A stretch of DNA of 53,529 nucleotides, taken from assembly GCF_001542415.1 (NCBI RefSeq), contig NZ_LNCU01000024.1:37107-90635 (forward strand). The letters run 5' to 3'. Position 1 is the first letter of the stretch. Each line of letters opens with the position of its first letter. Below the pieces are notes generated by a model. The model ran no database searches and was not told the DNA's origin. It worked only from the letters and a program-made list of their open reading frames with translations. This DNA is from Bradyrhizobium macuxiense. GTDB taxonomy: Bacteria; Pseudomonadota; Alphaproteobacteria; Rhizobiales; Xanthobacteraceae. Made by a program: the position numbers and the translations under genes. This document shows, one piece after another, positions 1-9,440 of this stretch.

Positions 1-1
1 G

Positions 2-253
2 GCGCTGACCTTCACCGGCATGATCGGCGCGGCCTTGGCCGTAACGCTGCATCGCGGCGGGCTGCTGCTGGCGGTGCTGGTGCTGCCGCTGTCGATTCCC
101 GTGCTGATCTTCGGCGTTGCGGCATCGCAGGCAGCGATATCGGGCCCGTTGTCGTTCGGAACACCGTTCTCGATCCTGTGCGCGCTGTCGCTTGTCAGCT
201 TCGTGATCGGGCCATTCGCCGCGGCCGCCAGCCTGCGGCACGGGCTCGATTGA
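2..253 (+). CDS. ccmB: CcmB, heme exporter membrane subunit (5' truncated by window edge)
   Basis: This is the last 83 codons of an inner-membrane protein; the start lies outside the window. CcmB is the permease of the CcmAB transporter that, with CcmC, CcmD and CcmE, handles heme for cytochrome c maturation on the periplasmic side. Two hydrophobic segments are visible, one just after the edge and one near the C-terminus. The call rests mainly on position directly before ccmC, ccmD and ccmG, the standard order in alphaproteobacteria, plus the small hydrophobic tail. ccmA is expected just upstream. Confidence 0.85.
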   Translation, partial: ALTFTGMIGAALAVTLHRGGLLLAVLVLPLSIPVLIFGVAASQAAISGPLSFGTPFSILCALSLVSFVIGPFAAAASLRHGLD

Positions 254-330
254 GGTTGCATCCGATCAATTCTTGACGAGAGCAATTCGGCCAATTGCCT
301 GCGACCCATCGGACGATTATCAGGGGTGCC

Positions 331-1122
331 ATGACGCTGATCGACCTTGCCAACCCGACCAGGTTTCTGACGCTGACCGCACGCATCCTGCCGTGGCTGG
401 TCGGCGCGACCGCGATCCTGCTCGCGATCGGCCTCTATCAATCTGCGATGGCGCCCGACGACTACCAGCAGGGCGCCACGGTGAAGATCATGTTCATCCA
501 CGTGCCGAACGCGTGGCTGTCGATGTTCGTATGGAGCGTCATGAGCGTGGCCGCGCTCGGCACCCTGGTGTGGCGGCATCCGCTGGCCGACGTCGCCGCC
601 AAGACCGCCGCGCCGATCGGCGCCGCCTTCACCTTCCTCGCGCTGGTCACCGGCTCGCTGTGGGGCCGGCCGATGTGGGGCACCTACTGGGAGTGGGACG
701 CGCGGCTGACCTCGGTGCTGATCCTGTTCCTGATGTATCTCGGGCTGATGGCGCTGTGGCGCGCGGTGGAGGACCCTTCGCGCGCGGCACGGGCGGCGGC
801 GGTCCTCACCCTGGTCGGCGCGATCAATATCCCGATCATTAAGTTCTCGGTCGACTGGTGGAACACGCTGCATCAGCCGGCCTCCGTGTTCCGGATGGGC
901 GGCTCGACGCTCGACAAGGCGTTCCTGTGGCCGCTGCTTGTAATGGCGCTCGCGTTCTCGCTGCTGTTCGTCACGCTGCACCTGGCGGCGATGCGCAACG
1001 AGATCCTGCGCCGACGCGTGCGCAGCCTGCAGATGATGCAAGCAAGCCGCATCGCGTTTACGAATGACGTGGGCACCGGTTCGCGTGAACCAACTGCGCC
1101 AAACGAAATCGGGGCGGCCTGA
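331..1122 (+). CDS. ccmC: CcmC, heme-handling protein of cytochrome c maturation
   Basis: CcmC is a six-helix inner-membrane protein that loads heme onto the chaperone CcmE. The 263-residue product has the tryptophan-rich WWD-type periplasmic loop at residues 111-123 (WGRPMWGTYWEWD). A histidine at residue 57 (FIHVP) and another in NTLHQP fit the two family heme-ligand histidines. The ATG at 331 is preferred over the one at 295 because an AGGGG ribosome site sits just upstream and the family N-terminus is short. The gene lies 77 nt after ccmB and 3 nt before ccmD, consistent with one transcript. Confidence 0.96.
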   Translation: MTLIDLANPTRFLTLTARILPWLVGATAILLAIGLYQSAMAPDDYQQGATVKIMFIHVPNAWLSMFVWSVMSVAALGTLVWRHPLADVAAKTAAPIGAAFTFLALVTGSLWGRPMWGTYWEWDARLTSVLILFLMYLGLMALWRAVEDPSRAARAAAVLTLVGAINIPIIKFSVDWWNTLHQPASVFRMGGSTLDKAFLWPLLVMALAFSLLFVTLHLAAMRNEILRRRVRSLQMMQASRIAFTNDVGTGSREPTAPNEIGAA

Positions 1123-1125
1123 CCC

Positions 1126-1305
1126 ATGTCGCTCGGCCCCTACGCCCCCTTCATCGTGACATCCTATGCGCTGGTTGCGGCGGTGGTGCTGCTGTTGATC
1201 GTCTGGATCGTCGCCGACTATCGCCGGCAGCAGGCGCGCCTGCGCGAGCTGGAGGCCAGCGGCGTGACGCGGCGCTCCGGCCGCAGCGCTGGAGACGTCC
1301 GATGA
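1126..1305 (+). CDS. ccmD: CcmD, small membrane protein of cytochrome c maturation
   Basis: A 59-residue protein with one transmembrane helix (residues about 8-29) followed by a basic cytoplasmic tail ([12 protein letters not shown]). CcmD stabilises the CcmABC complex and helps release holo-CcmE. Identity comes from size, topology and position: 3 nt after ccmC, with its stop overlapping the ccmG start in an ATGA. Sequence alone is weakly conserved in this family, so context carries the call. Confidence 0.9.
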   Translation: MSLGPYAPFIVTSYALVAAVVLLLIVWIVADYRRQQARLRELEASGVTRRSGRSAGDVR

Positions 1306-1898
1306 GCGAGCAGGCCACGAATCCCGCGCCGCAAGGCCGACGCTGGCTGGTGGCGCTGCCGCTGGTCATCTTCCTCGGGCTTGCCGCCCTGTTCCTGCTG
1401 CGACTCTATGGCGGCGATCCCTCGCGAATCCCGTCGGCGCTGATCGGCCACCCGGCGCCGCAGACGCCGCTGCCCGCGCTCAACGGACTGGTGAGGGACG
1501 GCACGCCTGTTCCGGGTCTCGATCCCGCCGTGTTCAAGGGCAAGGTCAGCGTGGTCAATGTCTGGGCGTCCTGGTGCGTGCCCTGCCATGATGAAGCGCC
1601 ACTGCTGACCGACCTCGGCAAGGACAAGCGCTTCCAGATCATCGGCATCAACTACAAGGACGCGCCCGACAATGCGCGGCGCTTCCTCGGCCGTTACGGC
1701 AATCCGTTCGGCATCGTCGGCGTCGACGGCAACGGCCGCGCCTCGATCGAATGGGGCGTCTACGGGGTGCCCGAGACCTTCGTGGTCGGGCGCGAGGGCA
1801 AGATCGTCTACAAGATGGTCGGCCCGGTGACCCCTGATAACGTCAACACCGTGCTCAAGGCCGAGATCGAGAAAGCGCTCGCTGCGGCCGGGACGTGA
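1302..1898 (+). CDS. ccmG: CcmG/DsbE, periplasmic thioredoxin-like thiol reductase
   Basis: A membrane-anchored thioredoxin-fold protein of 198 residues that keeps apocytochrome c cysteines reduced for heme attachment. An N-terminal anchor spans about residues 15-34. The active site is WCVPC at residues 91-95, and the later GVPETFVV segment has the cis-proline typical of DsbE. The start overlaps the ccmD stop in an ATGA, so translational coupling is likely. It is the last ccm gene here; a run of hairpins follows before the convergent yciB. Confidence 0.96.
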   Translation: MSEQATNPAPQGRRWLVALPLVIFLGLAALFLLRLYGGDPSRIPSALIGHPAPQTPLPALNGLVRDGTPVPGLDPAVFKGKVSVVNVWASWCVPCHDEAPLLTDLGKDKRFQIIGINYKDAPDNARRFLGRYGNPFGIVGVDGNGRASIEWGVYGVPETFVVGREGKIVYKMVGPVTPDNVNTVLKAEIEKALAAAGT

Positions 1899-1913
1899 TC
1901 GGCCACTGCTTTC

Positions 1914-2064
1914 ACCTCTCCCCATTCTTTACGGGGAGAGGTCGAAATTCGCGCGAAGCGGGAATTTCGGGTGAGGGGCTTTGCGAGGAGCCTTTACAAT
2001 TCCGATCTTATCCGTCGAGACACCCCCTCACCCCAACCCTCTCCCCGCAAGAGCGGGGAGAGGG
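1914..2064. repeat. Palindromic intergenic repeats between ccmG and yciB
   Basis: The gap holds a CCTCTCCCC/GGGGAGAGG hairpin at 1914-1942, a GAAATTC/GAATTTC inverted repeat at 1944-1968, and a perfect 12-bp stem (CCCTCTCCCCGC with its complement, 4-nt loop) at 2037-2064. The same core recurs at 10.9 kb and 24.5 kb. The hairpins lie between convergent genes and could stop transcription from both sides, though no U-tract follows. Confidence 0.8.
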
Positions 2065-2077
2065 AGCAGAGCGGCGC

Positions 2078-2680
2078 TCACCCCTGCCGCACGTCGCCCG
2101 CCTCGGCTTCGCTGGCCTCCAGCGAAACCGGCTCGAGGTGATAGCGCTTGGTCAGCGGCATCTGGGCGATGGCGAAGATCATGGTCAGCGGCGTCACGCC
2201 GAACACCTTGAAGTTCACCCAGAAATCCGTGGTCTGCGTGCGCCAGACGATTTCGTTCAGGATCGCCATGCCGGCGAAGAACAGCGCCCAGCGCAGCGTC
2301 AGGATGCGCCAGCCCTTCGGCGTCAGGTTGAACATCTGGTCGAACATCACGGCGATGAAGGAGCGGCCGAACAGCAACCCGCCGCCGAGCACGGCCGCGA
2401 ACAGGCCGTAGATGATGGTCGGCTTGACCTTGATGAAGGTCTCGTCATGCAGCACCAGCGTCAGCGTGCCGAACACCAGCACGATCGCGCCGGTCACCAG
2501 CGCCATGATGGGCACGTGTTTGGTCACCACGTAGGACGCGATCATCGCCGCGACGATCGCCACCATGAACGCGCCGGTGGCGACGAACAGATGGTATTTC
2601 GCATTGGCGATGAAGAACACGAGCAGCGGCCCGAGCTCGGTCGCGAGTTTGAACAGCGGATGCGGCTGGGTCTTGTCCAT
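2078..2680 (-). CDS. yciB: YciB/IspZ-family inner-membrane septation protein
   Basis: A polytopic membrane protein of 200 residues with five or six hydrophobic helices, matching the YciB (intracellular septation protein A) family in length and in the N-terminal [12 protein letters not shown] and the internal [10 protein letters not shown] and [15 protein letters not shown] segments. YciB is implicated in cell envelope elongation and division; its biochemical role is unclear. I chose the ATG at 2680 over the GTG at 2683 because the AAGG ribosome site is better spaced. It follows ftsY by 9 nt, so the two are probably cotranscribed. Confidence 0.9.
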   Translation of the reverse strand: MDKTQPHPLFKLATELGPLLVFFIANAKYHLFVATGAFMVAIVAAMIASYVVTKHVPIMALVTGAIVLVFGTLTLVLHDETFIKVKPTIIYGLFAAVLGGGLLFGRSFIAVMFDQMFNLTPKGWRILTLRWALFFAGMAILNEIVWRTQTTDFWVNFKVFGVTPLTMIFAIAQMPLTKRYHLEPVSLEASEAEAGDVRQG

Positions 2681-2689
2681 CACGTAACC

Positions 2690-3631
2690 TTAAGACTCGA
2701 TTCCGGCTATCGCCTGGGCAAAATCCTTTGCCGTGAAGGCCGCGAGGTCCTCGACGCCTTCGCCGACGCCGATGAAATGCACCGGCAGCTTGTGCTTCTC
2801 CGACAGCGCGACCAGGATGCCGCCGCGCGCGGTGCCGTCGAGCTTGGTCATCACGAGGCCGGTGACGCCTGCCGTACGATGAAATGCCTCGACCTGCGAC
2901 AGCGCGTTTTGTCCCACCGTGGCATCGAGCACCAGCAGCACCGCGTGCGGCGCCGACGCATCGACCTTCTTGATGACGCGCACGACCTTCTCGAGCTCGT
3001 TCATCAATTCGGACTTGTTCTGCAGCCGGCCCGCGGTATCGATCAGCAGCACGTCGCGCTGCTGCTCCTTCGCCGCGGTCAACGCGCTGAAGGCGAGGCT
3101 CGCCGAATCCGAGCCCTGTGCGCCTGATATGACCGGCGACTTGGTGCGCTCGCCCCACACTTTCAGCTGCTCGATCGCGGCGGCACGGAAGGTGTCGCCG
3201 GCGGCCAGCATCACCTTGCGGCCCTCGGCGGAGAATTTCGCGGCGAGCTTGCCGATCGTCGTGGTCTTGCCGGAGCCGTTGACGCCGACGACGAGGACGA
3301 CGAACGGCTTCTTCGCCGTATCGATCTCGAGCGGCTTCGCCACCGGCGACAGCACCTTCTCGACCTCGGTCGCGACCACCGCCTTGACCTCGTCGGCGGA
3401 GATCGCCTTGTCGTAGCGGCCCTTGCCGACCGCATCGGCAATGCGGACCGCGACCTCGGTGCCGAGATCGGCACGCAGCAGCACATCCTCGATATCATCG
3501 AGCATGGCGCGATCGAGCTTGCGTCTGATGACGAGATCGGCGACGGCAGTCCCGAGCGCCCCGGAGGTCCGCTTCAGGCCGCCTTTCAGCCGCTGCCACC
3601 AGCTCAGTTTTGTTCCCGGAGTATCGTTCAT
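2690..3631 (-). CDS. ftsY: FtsY, signal recognition particle receptor GTPase
   Basis: FtsY docks SRP-ribosome complexes at the membrane. The 313-residue product has an N domain (about 30-100) and a G domain with GVNGSGKTTT at residues 116-125, DTFRAAAIEQ near 146, DTAGR at 198-202 and TKLDGTARGG near 262. The acidic A domain of enterobacterial FtsY is missing, as is usual in alphaproteobacteria. Its partner ffh is encoded 7.4 kb away on the other strand. The ATG at 3631 gives the normal N-terminus. Confidence 0.98.
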   Translation of the reverse strand: MNDTPGTKLSWWQRLKGGLKRTSGALGTAVADLVIRRKLDRAMLDDIEDVLLRADLGTEVAVRIADAVGKGRYDKAISADEVKAVVATEVEKVLSPVAKPLEIDTAKKPFVVLVVGVNGSGKTTTIGKLAAKFSAEGRKVMLAAGDTFRAAAIEQLKVWGERTKSPVISGAQGSDSASLAFSALTAAKEQQRDVLLIDTAGRLQNKSELMNELEKVVRVIKKVDASAPHAVLLVLDATVGQNALSQVEAFHRTAGVTGLVMTKLDGTARGGILVALSEKHKLPVHFIGVGEGVEDLAAFTAKDFAQAIAGIES

Positions 3632-3680
3632 GGCGCTGACGTGTTAGCCGTTTCGCCTCGCAAACGAAAGTCTCGACGAA

Positions 3681-4382
3681 TTGATCGATGTTCCCCCTTT
3701 GACCGCAGAAGAAATCCAGGCGCGGGTGCTCCACCGCGACGGATTGATGCTGGTGATCGACAAGCCGGCCGGATTGCCGGTGCATCGCGGCCCCAAGGGC
3801 GGCGCCAACCTGGAGGCGTCGTTCGACGCGCTGCGGTTCGGGCTGCCGCGGCCGCCGGTGCTGGCACATCGGCTCGACAAGGACACCTCCGGTTGCCTGG
3901 TGCTGGGACGTCACCGCAAGGCGACCGCCTCGCTCGGCCTGTTGTTCAAGCACGGCAAGATCGCGAAGACGTACTGGACCGTGGTCGAGGGCGGCCCAAT
4001 CGACGACGAAGGCACCATCGACCTGTCACTCGGCCGGCTCAACGCGGAGCGCGGCTGGTGGCAGAAGCCTGACCCTGAGGGACAGAAGGCCGTCACCAAC
4101 TGGAAGGTGCTGGGGCGCGGCGCGGGCCTCACCTGGCTGGCGATGGAGCCGGTCACCGGCCGCACCCATCAGCTCCGGGTGCATTCCGCCGCGACCGGCT
4201 GGCCGATCGTCGGCGACAATATCTACGGCAACGGCCCGCGTTTCGGCGAGCCGATCCTGCACCTGCATTCCCGCGAGATCGGCATCCCGATCTCCAGGAA
4301 CAAGGAGCCGGTGCACGTGGTCGCGCCGGCGCCAGTGCACATGCACGAGCGGCTCAAGGCCTGCGGCTGGAACGGCCAGTAA
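3681..4382 (+). CDS. RluA-family RNA pseudouridine synthase
   Basis: The 233-residue protein contains the RluA motif II, HRLDKDTSG at residues 63-71, with the catalytic aspartate at 66, and the later GRTHQLRVH motif. These enzymes isomerise uridine to pseudouridine in rRNA or tRNA. There is no S4 domain at the N-terminus, so it resembles the short RluA-like forms and the target site cannot be told. The start appears to be TTG at 3681; the only nearby ATG (3688) is out of frame. It is divergent from ftsY with a 49-nt gap. Confidence 0.93.
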   Translation: MIDVPPLTAEEIQARVLHRDGLMLVIDKPAGLPVHRGPKGGANLEASFDALRFGLPRPPVLAHRLDKDTSGCLVLGRHRKATASLGLLFKHGKIAKTYWTVVEGGPIDDEGTIDLSLGRLNAERGWWQKPDPEGQKAVTNWKVLGRGAGLTWLAMEPVTGRTHQLRVHSAATGWPIVGDNIYGNGPRFGEPILHLHSREIGIPISRNKEPVHVVAPAPVHMHERLKACGWNGQ

Positions 4383-4426
4383 TCTCCGGGTTTTTACGGA
4401 CCGTTATCCTTACGGAACATTCAGGC

Positions 4427-5620
4427 GTGTCCGCTAATCCTCAAGCCGGCTTAGAAAAGCGCATCACGACGGGCTCAGGACGAGCAATGCTGAATGGCGG
4501 CCAGGCGATTGTCGACGAGGTCGAGGCAGCGATCCAGGCCGGCTCCGCCGAAAAATGCATCGCCACGGCGAGGCGCGTCACCGACCTCTTCCTCGCATCG
4601 GCCGGCAGCTTCAACAGCGAGCAGGTCGAGCTGTTCGACAATGTGCTCGAGCGGCTGGTCAAGACCATCGAGCTGCGGGCACTCGCCGATATCAGCGCCC
4701 GGATGGCGCTCACCGACATCAGCGAACAGCTCGCGCCGGTCGCCCAGGCACCGCCTGCGATTATTCGGCGCCTCGCAAGGAATGACGAGATCAGGATCGC
4801 GCGGCCGATCCTGCAGGAATCGTCGCGGCTCAGCGCGGAGGATCTGGTCGAGATCGCGCAGACCAAGAGCGAGCAGCATCTGCTCGCCGTGTCCGGCCGC
4901 TGGTGGCTGAAGGAAGTCGTCACCGACGCGCTGCTGGCCCGCCGCTTTGCCAGCGTGAGCCGCCGCCTCGTCAGCAATCCCGGCGCCAAGGTGTCGGCGC
5001 GCGGCTTTGCCGTCATCCTCGCGCAGGCCGAGCACGACCCGGTGCTTGCGGTCGAGACCGGCATCCGCGCCGACCTGCCATCGGAGCTCCGCCTTGAGCT
5101 GCTGCACGATGCCACGGAAGAAGTTCGCGGTCGGTTGCTCGAGCGCGCGCCGCCGCATCTGTTCGAGGAAATCCGCCACGCCATCGCTGCGGTCGCCGCC
5201 GGCGTCGAGCGCAACATGTCGCGGGTCCGCGACTTCACCACTGCCAGACGTCACGTCGCAAAGCTCAAGGACAGCGGCGATCTCAACGAGGCCGCCCTGC
5301 TCGGCTTCGCCAGGCAGCGCAAATATGAAGAGACCATCGTCGCGCTGGCGGATCTCGCGCAGTCAAGCATCGAGGTGATCCGTCCCCTGATGCAAAGCCT
5401 GCGTGGCGAAGGCCTGCTGGTGCCCTGCTGTGCCGCAGGGTTGAGCTGGGAGACCACCGCCGCGGTGATGGAATGCCGCTATTCGACCGGATCCATGGGG
5501 CCAGTCGAACTCGCCAAAGCGCGAAGCCAGTTCACCAAAATGACGCGCGGCAATGCCGATCGCCTGCTGCGGTTCTGGCAGGTCCGCTCGTCACAGCCTC
5601 CGAAGCCCGGCGGGCGCTAG
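4427..5620 (+). CDS. DUF2336 domain protein, all-helical, function unknown
   Basis: A 397-residue soluble protein, predicted to be almost wholly alpha-helical with HEAT-like repetition, which I recognise as the DUF2336 family common in Bradyrhizobium and Caulobacter. No catalytic motif, signal peptide or membrane segment is visible. The GTG at 4427 opens the frame; an in-frame ATG at 4487 is the alternative and would remove 20 poorly ordered residues. Its last 30 nt overlap the end of mtaB on the opposite strand. Confidence 0.82.
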   Translation: MSANPQAGLEKRITTGSGRAMLNGGQAIVDEVEAAIQAGSAEKCIATARRVTDLFLASAGSFNSEQVELFDNVLERLVKTIELRALADISARMALTDISEQLAPVAQAPPAIIRRLARNDEIRIARPILQESSRLSAEDLVEIAQTKSEQHLLAVSGRWWLKEVVTDALLARRFASVSRRLVSNPGAKVSARGFAVILAQAEHDPVLAVETGIRADLPSELRLELLHDATEEVRGRLLERAPPHLFEEIRHAIAAVAAGVERNMSRVRDFTTARRHVAKLKDSGDLNEAALLGFARQRKYEETIVALADLAQSSIEVIRPLMQSLRGEGLLVPCCAAGLSWETTAAVMECRYSTGSMGPVELAKARSQFTKMTRGNADRLLRFWQVRSSQPPKPGGR

Positions 5621-6904
5621 CCTGTCCGCACGCAAGCCCGAGACGGCGAGACGCGCGCCGTCATGGCCGCTGATAGTCATCGCGCGCACGGCGCCCGGCA
5701 CATCACCGTCGATCGCGACCGGCAGGAAGTGCTCGGTGCGGCCCTGTTTGCTGCTTTCGATCAGCACCTCGCGCGTGGCACCGATCTCTGCCGCCAGCCG
5801 CCGCTGTAGCGCTATCTCGCCCGCAGCGCGCAGGCGCTTCGCGCGGTCCTTGATCGCGCCGCCGTCGACCTGCGGCATCCGCGCGGCCGGCGTTCCCGGG
5901 CGCGGCGAATAGGGGAACACGTGCAGGAAGGTGAGGTCGCATTCCTCGACCAGGTCGAGCGAGCGCGCGAACATCTCCTCGGTCTCGGTCGGGAAGCCCG
6001 CGATGATGTCGGCGCCGAGGGCGATGTCCGGCCGCAGCCGGCGCACCTGCGCGCAGAAATCGATCGCATCCTTTCGCGAATGCCGGCGCTTCATCCGCTT
6101 CAGGATCATGTCGTCGCCGGATTGCAGCGACAAATGCAGATGCGGCATCAGCCGCGCATCGTCGGCAATGACATCGAGCAGGTCACGGTCGGCCTCGATC
6201 GAGTCGATCGAGGAAATGCGCAGCCGCTTCAGCTCCGGCACATGGCGCAGGATCTGCCTGACCAACTGGCCGAGCTTCGGCATGCCGGGCAAATCGGCGC
6301 CGTAGCTCGTGAGGTCGACGCCGGTCAGCACGATCTCGCCATGGCCGCGCTCGACCAGCGCGCGGACCTGATCGACCACAGCTCCCATCGGCACCGAGCG
6401 CGAATTGCCGCGGCCATAGGGGATGATGCAGAAGGTGCAGCGATGGTCGCAGCCGTTCTGCACCTGCACGAACACCCGCGGCAGGCCGCGCTCGAACCCG
6501 TCGAGCAGATGCGGCGCCATCTCCGTCACCGCCATGATGTCGGCGACCGCGACCTTCTCGCTGGCGTCGATGCCGAACGGCGCTTCGAACGCCGCGCGCG
6601 CGGCGCGCCAGGTCCGCCTGCGCATCTTCTCGTCATTGCCGACGACGCGATCGACCTCGGCCATGTCGGCGAACATCCGGGCTTGCGTCTGCGCCGCACA
6701 GCCGGTGACGACGATGCGTGCCGCCGGGCGCTCGCGCTTCAGCTTGCGGATCGACTGCCGGGCCTGCGCCACCGCCTCGTTGGTGACGGCGCAGCTATTG
6801 ATCACGATGGCATCGGTCAGACCGGCCTGCTCCGCCTCGCGGCGAATCACCTCGGATTCGAACGCGTTGAGGCGGCAGCCGAAGGTGACGACATCAACAC
6901 CCAT
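5591..6904 (-). CDS. mtaB: MtaB, tRNA t6A37 methylthiotransferase
   Basis: MtaB converts N6-threonylcarbamoyladenosine-37 of tRNA to its 2-methylthio form. The 437-residue protein has the MTTase N-domain cysteines C10, C38 and C69, the radical-SAM CxxxCxxC at C152, C156 and C159, and a C-terminal TRAM-like region. The N-terminus VVTFGCRLN and the central CTFCIIPYGRGNSRS are typical of MtaB rather than MiaB or RimO. It starts 5 nt after dapF, a coupling often seen in this group, and its 3' end overlaps the convergent DUF2336 gene by 30 nt. Confidence 0.96.
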   Translation of the reverse strand: MGVDVVTFGCRLNAFESEVIRREAEQAGLTDAIVINSCAVTNEAVAQARQSIRKLKRERPAARIVVTGCAAQTQARMFADMAEVDRVVGNDEKMRRRTWRAARAAFEAPFGIDASEKVAVADIMAVTEMAPHLLDGFERGLPRVFVQVQNGCDHRCTFCIIPYGRGNSRSVPMGAVVDQVRALVERGHGEIVLTGVDLTSYGADLPGMPKLGQLVRQILRHVPELKRLRISSIDSIEADRDLLDVIADDARLMPHLHLSLQSGDDMILKRMKRRHSRKDAIDFCAQVRRLRPDIALGADIIAGFPTETEEMFARSLDLVEECDLTFLHVFPYSPRPGTPAARMPQVDGGAIKDRAKRLRAAGEIALQRRLAAEIGATREVLIESSKQGRTEHFLPVAIDGDVPGAVRAMTISGHDGARLAVSGLRADRLAPAGLRRL

Positions 6905-6909
6905 AATGG

Positions 6910-7797
6910 TCAGGCGACGCCGGCGAACAGCGCCGGATCGAAGCGGCCCTCATATTCGAAGTCGGCGGTGCCGGTCATCAGCACATGATCGTCGCGCTCG
7001 CGCCACTCGATGCCGAGCTTGCCGCCGGGCAGCGTGACCTCGACGATGCGGTTGGCGCGCTTCAGCCGCGCCGCCGCGACCGCTGTAGCGCAGGCTGCTG
7101 AGCCGCACGCCTTGGTCAGGCCGGCGCCGCGCTCCCAGGTGCGGATCGTGATGTGGTCGCGATCGACGACATGGGCCAGCGTGATATTGGCGCGCTCCGG
7201 GAAGATCGGATGATTTTCCAGGAGCGGCCCGAACCGCTCGAGGTCATAGGCGTTGACGTCCTCGACCCAGAAGATGGCATGCGGGTTGCCCATGCTGACC
7301 ACCGACGGCGAGTGCAGCACCGGCTTGTCGATCGGCCCGACCTGCAGCTCGATGTAGCGGGTGTCGCGGAATTCCTCGGCCAGCGGAATGTCCTGCCAGC
7401 CGAACTTCGGCGCGCCCATGTCGACGGTGTAGAGATCGGGCGCCGGGCCCTGCCAGCAATTGAGCAGGCCGGCGCGGGTCTCGAAGGTCGCCGCGGTCTG
7501 GCCGGTCTTCTCGAACACGCGTCGTACCACGCAGCGCATGCCGTTGCCGCAGGCGCCGGCCTCCGAGCCGTCATTGTTGTAGATCTTGATGAACGCCTCG
7601 GTGCCCTGAAGCCGCGGCGGCTGCAGCACCATCAGCTGGTCATACGGCACGCCACCCGAGGGCGACGCCACCGCGCGCGCGTCCTCCGCCGACACCTGTG
7701 CCCGACCTTGTGATTTGGAATCGCGCAGGTCGACGACGACGATCTCGTTGCCGATGCCGTTCATCTTGGCGAATGCGTGATTGGCGAGCGCGCTCAT
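6910..7797 (-). CDS. dapF: DapF, diaminopimelate epimerase
   Basis: DapF interconverts LL- and meso-diaminopimelate for lysine and peptidoglycan synthesis, without cofactor, using two cysteines. With the ATG at 7797 the protein has 295 residues; the pair is C83 in ACGNGMRC and C231 in [11 protein letters not shown]. The longer reading frame back to 7872 is rejected because the family starts right at the FAKMNGIGN motif. It heads a two-gene operon with mtaB and is divergent from the exported protein at 7980. Confidence 0.97.
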   Translation of the reverse strand: MSALANHAFAKMNGIGNEIVVVDLRDSKSQGRAQVSAEDARAVASPSGGVPYDQLMVLQPPRLQGTEAFIKIYNNDGSEAGACGNGMRCVVRRVFEKTGQTAATFETRAGLLNCWQGPAPDLYTVDMGAPKFGWQDIPLAEEFRDTRYIELQVGPIDKPVLHSPSVVSMGNPHAIFWVEDVNAYDLERFGPLLENHPIFPERANITLAHVVDRDHITIRTWERGAGLTKACGSAACATAVAAARLKRANRIVEVTLPGGKLGIEWRERDDHVLMTGTADFEYEGRFDPALFAGVA

Positions 7798-7979
7798 CGA
7801 TTTTCCCAAATTCTGCCCGCTTATATGGCGAGTGATGGCCCATTGGCCAGCAGGGATGGTCCTATGACACATCTGTCATGGGACGAAAGCGGAACTTGCG
7901 TGTTAGGAATATCGCACCTCGCGGACCGTGCGCCGGGACAGATCGAGCGGCCGTCTGGGGCTGGGATGGAGAATACCGA

Positions 7980-8699
7980 ATGAACTGTATCAGCACGTTA
8001 CGCGCGGCCCTGGTCGCGCTGCCTTTGGCCGCGATCGCTCTGGCCGGCCCGGCCCTCGCGCAGGCACCGGCGGCCACGCCCGCCCCCGCTGCGACGCCCG
8101 CACCGGCGGCAAGCCCGACACCGGCTCCCACGCCGTCGGCAACCCCGGTCCCGCCGCCGGCCGAGACCAAATCACCCGCCGACAGCCCTGCCGCCTCCCA
8201 AACCCCGACGCTGCCGCCGGCCGCGCCGGTGCAGACCGCCGACCCCTTCGGCGAGCCGATCACGCTGGAGCCGAAGAAGGTCCTCATGCTGAAAGGCTCG
8301 GCCAATTGGGATTCGGCCTTCGACGCCCTGATCGAGGCCTTCAAGCAGCTCAACGCGGCGCTCGACAAGCAGGGCATCAAGGCGTCGGGCAATCCGATGA
8401 TCGTCTACACCTCGACCGACGACACCGGTTTCACCTTCATCGCCGAGATGCCGGTTGACCAGGACGTGAAGAACCTGGGCAAGAGCATGAGCATGGGCAA
8501 TTCGCCCGAGGGCAAGTCGCTGAAGTTCGTCCATCGCGGTTCCTACGACAACATGGACAACACCTATGAGGCGATCACCAATCACCTCGACGACAAGAAG
8601 CTGGAGGCCAAGGATACCTTCATCGAAGAATACATGACGGACCCCCTGAAGACCGCCGAAGACAAGCTTGTGATCAACGTCTACGTACCCCTGAAGTGA
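7980..8699 (+). CDS. Exported protein with GyrI-like effector-binding domain
   Basis: A 239-residue protein with a clear Sec signal peptide (cleavage after ALA-QA near residue 30), a 60-residue Ala/Pro/Thr linker rich in APAATPAP repeats, and a C-terminal domain of about 150 residues that resembles the GyrI-like / AraC effector-binding fold. In regulators this fold binds small molecules; here it is fused to an export signal with no DNA-binding part. The ligand is unknown. The SIMPL gene begins 5 nt after its stop, so the two are probably cotranscribed envelope proteins. The domain call is from overall pattern and is less certain than the export call. Confidence 0.75.
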   Translation: MNCISTLRAALVALPLAAIALAGPALAQAPAATPAPAATPAPAASPTPAPTPSATPVPPPAETKSPADSPAASQTPTLPPAAPVQTADPFGEPITLEPKKVLMLKGSANWDSAFDALIEAFKQLNAALDKQGIKASGNPMIVYTSTDDTGFTFIAEMPVDQDVKNLGKSMSMGNSPEGKSLKFVHRGSYDNMDNTYEAITNHLDDKKLEAKDTFIEEYMTDPLKTAEDKLVINVYVPLK

Positions 8700-8704
8700 G
8701 CCAG

Positions 8705-9433
8705 ATGACCCATCGCCTTCCCCTCGGCCTCCCCTTCGCTGCCGCCCTCCTCGCAACCACCCTGCTGGCCGCGCCCGCGCTGGCCGATACCGACTTCCCG
8801 CCGGCGATCACGGTGACCGGTGAAGCCACCGTCTCGGCGCCGCCGGACCAGGCGCAGATCGACGCCGGCGTCACCACCGACGCCAAGACCGCGCGCGAGG
8901 CCGCCGAGGCCAACAATGTCACGATGGGCAAGGTGCTGGCCGCGCTGAAGGCCGCTGGTATCGCCGAGAAGGACGCTCAGACGTCGCGGCTGTCGCTGCA
9001 GCCGCAATTCGCCAACCGCACCCCGTCGTCCCCGAACACACCGCCCAGCATCGTCGGCTACCACGCGAGCAACCGCGTCACGATCAAGCTGCACGATGTG
9101 AGCAAGGTCGCGTCGACCATCGACGTGCTGGTCGGCGCCGGCGCCAATGATATTGGCGGGCTGAATTTCTCGATCGCAGAGTCTTCGAAGCTGCTCGACG
9201 ACGCGCGCGAGAAGGCCATCGCCGATGCGCGCCGCAAGGCGGAGATCTACGCCAAGGCCGCCGGCGTCACGCTCGGCGCACCCCTGAGCATCTCGGAATT
9301 TGGCGCGGCCCCCGCACCGATGTACCGCGCCAAGATGGCCACCGCCGGCTTCGCGGCACCGACGCCGGTCGCGCAGGGCGAAGAGACGCTCTCGGTCAAT
9401 GTGACCGTGTCCTGGTCGATCAAGGAGAAGTAA
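8705..9433 (+). CDS. SIMPL (DUF541) domain periplasmic protein
   Basis: A 242-residue protein with a Sec signal peptide ending ALA-DT and a single SIMPL/DUF541 domain. Recognisable segments are ITVTGEATVSAPPDQAQ, the DAQTSRLSLQPQ strand, and DDAREKAIADARRKAEIYA. The family is periplasmic or outer-membrane, has been linked to oxidative stress and oligomer formation, and has no established enzyme activity. I chose ATG 8705; a GTG at 8696 that overlaps the previous stop is possible. The pairing with the GyrI-like protein suggests a shared envelope role. Confidence 0.9.
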   Translation: MTHRLPLGLPFAAALLATTLLAAPALADTDFPPAITVTGEATVSAPPDQAQIDAGVTTDAKTAREAAEANNVTMGKVLAALKAAGIAEKDAQTSRLSLQPQFANRTPSSPNTPPSIVGYHASNRVTIKLHDVSKVASTIDVLVGAGANDIGGLNFSIAESSKLLDDAREKAIADARRKAEIYAKAAGVTLGAPLSISEFGAAPAPMYRAKMATAGFAAPTPVAQGEETLSVNVTVSWSIKEK

Positions 9434-9440
9434 GTCTATC

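Noticed and set aside
1895..3127. 410-codon plus-strand frame over yciB and ftsY
   Set aside because: Antisense to two clear genes, with His/Arg/Gln-rich low-complexity translation typical of GC-rich antisense frames.
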